Source of the DNA: Azoarcus sp.
GTDB taxonomy: Bacteria > Pseudomonadota > Gammaproteobacteria > Burkholderiales > Rhodocyclaceae
DNA length: 18,828 nt
Assembly (NCBI GenBank): GCA_031282905.1
Contig: JAITCV010000003.1
Span: 1 to 18,828, forward strand
Direction of reading: 5' to 3'
Shown: one piece after another, positions 15,071 through 18,828 of the stretch
Layout of the letters: every line of letters starts with the position of its first letter
How positions within the stretch are numbered: the first letter of the stretch is position 1
Made by a program: the position numbers and the translations under genes
The notes under the pieces: model-generated
What the model saw: the letters and a program-made list of their open reading frames with translations, nothing else
Told to the model about the DNA's origin: nothing
The model's database searches: none

Positions 15071-15670
15071 TCAGCGCACGGCAGGGTTGAGGCTGTAAGT
15101 GCCGGTAAGGCTTGCCTGGGCCAGGACATGACGCTCGATCGCGGCGCGAACCTCGGCGCCACCGAAGCGTTCGCCTTCGACCGGGCAAGACGCGAGATCG
15201 AGCGCGTAGAGGGTGAATACGTAGTGGTGCAACAAGGCATCGTTCCACGGCGGGCAAGGGCCGTCATAACCATGGTTGCTGCTGCCATAGGTGTTGACTC
15301 CCTGGCGTGTGCCCAAAGGCGCGGTGGGGCCGGGCTTGCCGCCTGCGGTGATACCGTCGGAAAAAACGCCTTCGCCGATCTCGCGCAGATTGGCGGCCAG
15401 GTCGACCAGCACCCAATGGAAAAAATCGACCCGCGGCAAATCGGCGGGCACACCACGGCCTTCCTGGTTGACATCGTCCTTGCGGCTGGGCACATCGGGA
15501 TCGTGGCAGATGAGCACGAACGAGCGCGTGCCGACCGGAACATCACTCCAGGCCAGATGTGGATTGCGGTTGGCGCCGGGACGGACATGAGCGCTCGTGG
15601 CGGGATTACCGTAAGCATATACATCAGGGATGCGCGCGCCGTCCACGAAAGATAGGCTGGTGAGTTTCAT
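15071..15670 (-). CDS. YbhB/YbcL-family (PEBP, Raf kinase inhibitor-like) protein
   Basis: A 199-residue phosphatidylethanolamine-binding-protein fold. The anion-binding pocket residues are present: CHDPDVP (56-61), FFHWVLVD (83-90), and NHGYDGPCPPWND (132-144). Bacterial members are small soluble proteins of unclear function; eukaryotic ones bind phospholipid headgroups or kinases. No signal peptide is visible. ATG 15670 is chosen because it starts the conserved MKLTSLSF strand and AGGA lies 8 nt upstream; an in-frame ATG at 15685 would add MRNHA. The gene is followed by a hairpin cluster and preceded by 71 nt separating it from the coiled-coil gene on the same strand. Confidence 0.88.
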   Translation of the reverse strand: MKLTSLSFVDGARIPDVYAYGNPATSAHVRPGANRNPHLAWSDVPVGTRSFVLICHDPDVPSRKDDVNQEGRGVPADLPRVDFFHWVLVDLAANLREIGEGVFSDGITAGGKPGPTAPLGTRQGVNTYGSSNHGYDGPCPPWNDALLHHYVFTLYALDLASCPVEGERFGGAEVRAAIERHVLAQASLTGTYSLNPAVR

Positions 15671-15741
15671 TGCATGGTTCCTCATGTTGATGTAGTAAGG
15701 CGGGGGAAGGGAAATTGTCCAAAACATTGAATGACCGGGAA

Positions 15742-16371
15742 TCAGCGTCCCGCGGCGTCGCGCGCCCGCTTCTCCTCGTATTCTCTGATGCGAGCCTCAT
15801 AACGCTCGCGATCGCGCCGCGCGGTCTCCGCGCGGCGGGCGGCTTCTTCCCGGGCCTTGGCGCGCGCCTCGGCAGCGGCGCGAGAGCCCGCGCTCGTCCG
15901 TGAGCCCGTCCGTGCCGGAGCGCTCTGCCGCGGCGTGATCACGATGTCGGGTGAAGGCGGGGTGGGAACCAGCGGCGCGGCACCGTTCTCGGCGGCCTTG
16001 TTGACGATCCTCGCCGCCACGCGCTGACGTTCGGCCAGATCGAGCCGACGCGCCTCCGCTTCCAGTTCACGGGCGCGGCGGATGGTGGCAAGGCGTTCGG
16101 CCTTGGCCTTGTTGATGCAATGGTTGACCATGAAACGCTGGTAACAGCCCGCTTCGGTACGCTGATAGACAGTCTCGGCCTCGGCGCGCAGGGTTTCGGC
16201 CTCGTCACGCAACGCGCCGATGCGGCGCGCGGTGTCTTCCGAAGTTTTCAGGACATCCTGCGTATCTTCATTGGTGGCTTCGGCAGCCATGGCGGAAACG
16301 CCGTGCAGGACGACGGCAAGCAGGACGACGACAAGGGAAACGAACAGGGCGGACAGGGCACGAGCGAACAT
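15742..16371 (-). CDS. Periplasmic coiled-coil protein with a Cys pair, unknown function
   Basis: A 209-residue exported protein. A signal peptide or anchor, LFVSLVVVLLAVVLHGVSAMAAE (about 9-31), is followed by a heptad-rich helix, a cysteine pair in AGCYQRFMVNHCINKAKAER (Cys76, Cys85), a charged helix, a Pro-rich linker (LVPTPPSPDIVITPRQ) and an Ala/Arg/Glu-rich C-terminal helix. The CYQRFMVNxC segment recurs, from memory, in betaproteobacterial hypothetical proteins near YheS-type genes; the two cysteines could form a disulfide in the periplasm. ATG 16371 places the signal peptide at the N-terminus. The upstream frame to 16485 overlaps the divergent ABC-F start and is unlikely. No enzymatic function is suggested. 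Confidence 0.7.
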   Translation of the reverse strand: MFARALSALFVSLVVVLLAVVLHGVSAMAAEATNEDTQDVLKTSEDTARRIGALRDEAETLRAEAETVYQRTEAGCYQRFMVNHCINKAKAERLATIRRARELEAEARRLDLAERQRVAARIVNKAAENGAAPLVPTPPSPDIVITPRQSAPARTGSRTSAGSRAAAEARAKAREEAARRAETARRDRERYEARIREYEEKRARDAAGR

Positions 16372-16378
16372 ACGGGCG

Positions 16379-16408
16379 ACGACAAGGTGAAGAGCGGATG
16401 CGTAGAAT
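16379..16408 (+). promoter_or_regulatory. Possible promoter of the ABC-F gene
   Basis: ACGACA (16379-16384, 4/6 match to TTGACA) and TAGAAT (16403-16408, 5/6 match to TATAAT) are 18 nt apart, about 38 nt before ATG 16446. They lie in the short divergent gap with the coiled-coil gene. Confidence 0.35.
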
Positions 16409-16445
16409 AACGCCCTTTCCTCCAGCTTGGCGTTGTCCTTCAAGC

Positions 16446-18113
16446 ATGATCTGCCTGCATAAGCTGCGCCTGGCCCGTGGCGCAAAGACCCTGATCGACG
16501 GCGTGAGCCTGCAAATCGCTCCCGGCTGGAAAGTCGGACTCACCGGCGGCAATGGCAGCGGCAAATCGAGTTTCTTCGCGCTGCTGCGCGCTCAATTGCA
16601 CCCTGAACAGGGCGAACTGGAATTGCCGCCCGACTGGGTCATCGCCCATGTGGCCCAGGAGACGCCCGCCCTGCCCCAGGCGGCAATCGAATACGTGCTC
16701 GATGGCGATGCCGAACTGCGCCAGATCGAGGCGCATCTTGCCGCCGCCGAAGCCAGCCATGATGGAATCATGATCGGCGAACTGCATGCGCGGATGGAGG
16801 AAATCGGCGCTTACGCGGCACGGTCGCGGGCGGCGGCACTGCTCGACGGACTGGGATTCGGTCCCGCCGACCTGACCCGGGCGGTAGCCGATTTCTCCGG
16901 CGGCTGGCGGATGCGGCTCAATCTTGCCCAAGCGCTGATGTGCCGTTCCGACCTGCTCCTGCTCGACGAACCAACCAATCACCTCGACCTCGACGCGGTC
17001 ATCTGGCTGGAACAATGGCTGCGGGACTATCGCGGCACCTTATTGCTGATTTCGCACGACCGGGAATTTCTCGACGCCACGGTCGACCACATCGCCCACA
17101 TCGAACAAGCGCGCTTGACGCTCTACAGCGGCGGATATTCCGACTTCGAACGCCAGCGCGGCGAGCGTCTGCTCCAGCAACAAGCCATGTTCGAACGCCA
17201 GCAGCGCGAGATTGCCCACATGGAGGATTACATCCGCCGTTTTCGCGCCAAGGCGACCAAATCCCGTCAGGCGCAAAGCCGGATCAAGGCGCTGGAACGC
17301 ATGGAACGCATCGCCGCCGCCCACATCGACACGCCATTTTCCTTCGCTTTCCGCGCCGCGCCGCCCGCGCCCGACCCCTTACTGCAAATCGAAGCGGGAC
17401 GCGCGACCTATGACGAACGCAGCGTGCTCGACCAAATCGACCTCACCCTGCGGCCCGGCGAACGGGTGGGACTGCTCGGCAAGAACGGCGCGGGCAAATC
17501 GACCCTGATCAAGCTGCTCGCCGGCAAGCTGCCGCTGGCGGCGGGAGAACGCCGCGAAGGCAAGGGGTTGGCAGTGGGATATTTCGCCCAGCACCAACTC
17601 GAAACCCTGCGCGCGGACGAATCAGCCTTGCAGCATATCGCGCGGCTAGCTCCGGCGACCCGCGAACAGGAACTGCGCGATTACCTCGGCGGTTTCGACT
17701 TTCGTGGCGATGGCCTGGGCGCCACGGCGCATTCGACCCCGGCGACCACGCCTTGTGGACCATTTTCCGGCGGAGAAAAATCGCGCCTGGTGCTCGCCCT
17801 GCTGATCTGGCAGCGCCCCAACCTGCTCCTGCTCGACGAGCCGACCAACGACCTCGACGTGGAGACTCTGGGCTCCTTGGAGAACGCCCTGCTGGAGTTC
17901 CCCGGCTGCGCGGTGGTGGTGTCCCACGACCGGTGGTTCTTGGACCGGGTGGCGACCCACATCCTGGCGTACGAGGGAACCGACGCGGAGCCGGCCAAGT
18001 GGTATTGGTTCGAGGGCAACTTCGCCGGCTACGAGACCAACAAGGTCGAGCGCCTGGGGGCGGAGGCCGCGCGGCCGCACCGCGTGACCTACCGCCGCCT
18101 GCGCCGCGACTGA
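16446..18113 (+). CDS. ABC-F ATPase, YheS-like with an EttA-like C-terminal end (chimeric)
   Basis: A cytosolic ABC-F protein, a family acting on the ribosome. Residues 1-~458 follow YheS: Walker A GGNGSGKSS (34-42), LDEPTNHLDLDAVIWLEQWL, the linker RFRAKATKSRQAQSRIKALERME, then a second domain with GLLGKNGAGKSTLIKLLAG, GYFAQHQLETLRADES and FSGGEKSRLVLALLIWQRPN. From the second Walker B (about 17,821-17,850) the sequence switches to EttA type: DEPTNDLDVETLGSLENALL, FPGCAVVVSHDRWFLDRVA, WFEGNFAGYETNKVERLGAE, RPHRVTYRRL. YheS would have DEPTNHLDL and a ~100-residue C-terminal coiled coil; both are absent, giving 555 residues instead of about 630. The tail is closest, from memory, to actinobacterial EttA. 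The switch falls in DNA that is conserved between ABC-F genes. ATG 16446 gives the usual YheS start; a Shine-Dalgarno is not obvious. Confidence 0.85.
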   Translation: MICLHKLRLARGAKTLIDGVSLQIAPGWKVGLTGGNGSGKSSFFALLRAQLHPEQGELELPPDWVIAHVAQETPALPQAAIEYVLDGDAELRQIEAHLAAAEASHDGIMIGELHARMEEIGAYAARSRAAALLDGLGFGPADLTRAVADFSGGWRMRLNLAQALMCRSDLLLLDEPTNHLDLDAVIWLEQWLRDYRGTLLLISHDREFLDATVDHIAHIEQARLTLYSGGYSDFERQRGERLLQQQAMFERQQREIAHMEDYIRRFRAKATKSRQAQSRIKALERMERIAAAHIDTPFSFAFRAAPPAPDPLLQIEAGRATYDERSVLDQIDLTLRPGERVGLLGKNGAGKSTLIKLLAGKLPLAAGERREGKGLAVGYFAQHQLETLRADESALQHIARLAPATREQELRDYLGGFDFRGDGLGATAHSTPATTPCGPFSGGEKSRLVLALLIWQRPNLLLLDEPTNDLDVETLGSLENALLEFPGCAVVVSHDRWFLDRVATHILAYEGTDAEPAKWYWFEGNFAGYETNKVERLGAEAARPHRVTYRRLRRD

Positions 18114-18191
18114 AGCTTCCACCAGCCATCGGGCGCGAAGAGCCCAGTTTCGGCGGTACTGATTCGGCTGCGGAGGGCCGCGCGCGCAGAC

Positions 18192-18215
18192 GTGACGCAG
18201 ATCACGTGTTAGTCT
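18192..18215 (+). promoter_or_regulatory. CRP/GlxR-like site and -10 box before the EIIB gene
   Basis: GTGA-CGCAGA-TCAC (18192-18205) is a perfect core GTGA-N6-TCAC palindrome of CRP-family regulators, including actinobacterial GlxR. TAGTCT (18210-18215) fits a -10 box (TANNNT) just downstream. A wider CGTGACG...CGTCACG inverted repeat also spans it (18191-18222). cAMP-type control of a sugar PTS gene makes biological sense. Binding this close to the -10 box would more likely repress than activate. Confidence 0.45.
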
Positions 18216-18271
18216 CGTCACGAAGCCCGAACGCCGGTCCCAAGCCGGTCGCCCCTGCGAAGGAAACAGAG

Positions 18272-18541
18272 TTGGAGTTAGCCGCGAAGTTGGTGCAGCG
18301 CCTAGGCGGCGCGGCCAACGTCACACATCTTGAGCCCTGCCAGAATCGGGTCAGGGTTCAGGTGGTCAACCCCGCGCTCGTGGATGTGCCCGGGCTGAAG
18401 TCGATGGGCGCCTACGGCGTGGTGATCTCCGGCTGGGTGGTGCAAGTGGTGATTGGCGCCAACACCGAGGCCCTGGTGGCGGCGGCGCGCCGCTTGGCCT
18501 GCCCGGAGCTCGCGGCCGCCGAGCAACTGGCCGCCGCCTGA
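18272..18541 (+). CDS. Stand-alone PTS EIIB domain protein (glucose/GlcNAc type)
   Basis: An 89-residue EIIB of the glucose family, which passes phosphate from EIIA to the incoming sugar. Visible: LAAKLVQRLGGAANVTHLEPCQNRVRVQV with the phosphorylated cysteine, then GLKSMGAYGVVISGWVVQVVIGANTEAL, the second half of the fold. The canonical CxTRLR motif reads CQNRVR here, an unusual variant. I chose TTG 18272 because AAGGAAA (18260-18266) is 5 nt upstream and the fold begins directly after it; no ATG is available. The frame is open upstream only as a shadow of the ABC-F gene. Stand-alone EIIB genes are common in actinobacteria, in line with the foreign character of this end of the window. No EIIC or EIIA is present here. 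Confidence 0.75.
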   Translation: MELAAKLVQRLGGAANVTHLEPCQNRVRVQVVNPALVDVPGLKSMGAYGVVISGWVVQVVIGANTEALVAAARRLACPELAAAEQLAAA

Positions 18542-18555
18542 CCCGCGCGGCGGGT
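18541..18555 (+). terminator. Possible hairpin terminator after EIIB
   Basis: ACCCGC-GCG-GCGGGT starts at the last base of the EIIB stop codon (6-bp stem, 3-nt loop). No T-tract follows, as is frequent for actinobacterial terminators. Confidence 0.35.
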
Positions 18556-18608
18556 GATTCAGGCCACTAGGGAACTGAAACCTGTGCAAATGCGCCGAGG
18601 TTTTCAAG

Positions 18609-18734
18609 CTCGGGGCCCCCGAAAAGTACCGGACCGGAGCGAAGCGGAGGGAGGACACTTTTTGGGGTGTTCTCTCGGGGCCCCCGAAAAGTACCGGACC
18701 GGAGCGAAGCGGAGGGAGGACGCTTTTTGGGGTG
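18609..18734. repeat. Two 61-bp direct repeats with inverted ends
   Basis: Copy 1 is 18609-18669 and copy 2 is 18674-18734, period 65, with one mismatch (A at 18657, G at 18722). Each starts CTCGGGGCCCCCGAAAAGT and ends ACTTTTTGGGGTG or GCTTTTTGGGGTG, so the ends form a near-perfect inverted repeat (CCCCGAAAAGT with ACTTTTTGGGG, 10 of 11). The core contains CCGGAGCGAAGCGGAGG. Nothing like it occurs elsewhere in the window. The remaining bases to 18828 show a GCCGCGCGGCTGCGCGGC hairpin near 18758-18775 and no supported gene. Confidence 0.75.
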
Positions 18735-18828
18735 ATCTAGGAGGGTGTCGGACAATCGCCGCGCGGCTGCGCGGCGCCCGGCGGGCACCGCCCGTCAGCT
18801 CCGCTAGCGGGCGCATCCGCCGCCTTGC

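Noticed and set aside
14777..15655. 292-residue plus-strand ORF across the intergenic hairpins
   Set aside because: Most of it is antisense to the PEBP gene and the rest translates the repeat cluster.
18609..18734. CRISPR array
   Set aside because: Only two 61-bp units with a 4-nt gap, with no spacers and no cas genes; they are tandem direct repeats.

Overview
The window looks like a chromosomal segment of a betaproteobacterium, probably Rhodocyclales-like. It is GC-rich, has the sbp-cysT-cysW-cysA-cysB order usual in that class, a pair of exosortase-A-associated genes, and many short palindromic intergenic repeats. This placement rests on gene order and remembered family sequences, not on a search. 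The last ~1 kb (from about 17,830) does not fit. It reads as actinobacterial: an EttA-type C-terminus, a small PTS EIIB gene behind a CRP/GlxR-like site, and a different repeat family. It joins the rest inside a conserved ABC ATPase motif, which suggests an assembly chimera or a recombination.

Layout. 1-2599 (+): the 3' part of an exosortase-A-associated acyl-CoA ligase and a PLP-dependent decarboxylase, the edge of a PEP-CTERM/exopolysaccharide locus lying outside the window. 2651-3557 (+): a frameshifted small ORF and a zinc-ribbon protein. 3797-7498 (+): three genes in a row encoding a TelA-like cytosolic helical protein, a single-pass membrane protein (probably DUF6384) and a long coiled-coil protein with a Gly-rich tail. 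This is the best candidate for an undescribed system. 7614-9043 (-): undecaprenyl-diphosphatase uppP overlapping a YqiA-like esterase. 9371-14586 (-): a complete sulfate ABC importer with its LysR regulator; sbp, cysT, cysW and cysA overlap end to start, and cysB follows after 23 nt. CysW carries an unusual ~150-residue N-terminal extension with a palindromic repeat inserted in frame. 15071-16371 (-): a PEBP/YbhB-family protein and a periplasmic coiled-coil protein. 16446-18113 (+): a YheS-like ABC-F ATPase whose last ~95 residues are EttA-like. 18272-18541 (+): a stand-alone PTS EIIB. 18609-18734: two 61-bp direct repeats.

How the genes work together. The cys operon imports sulfate and carries its own CysB-type regulator. 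UppP recycles the lipid carrier for cell-wall and polysaccharide synthesis. The exosortase-linked pair probably activates and decarboxylates a precursor for the same surface system. The TelA/membrane/coiled-coil trio looks like one envelope-associated complex of unknown role. Intergenic spaces hold at least four kinds of short palindromic repeats. No tRNA, rRNA, CRISPR array or transposase gene was seen.
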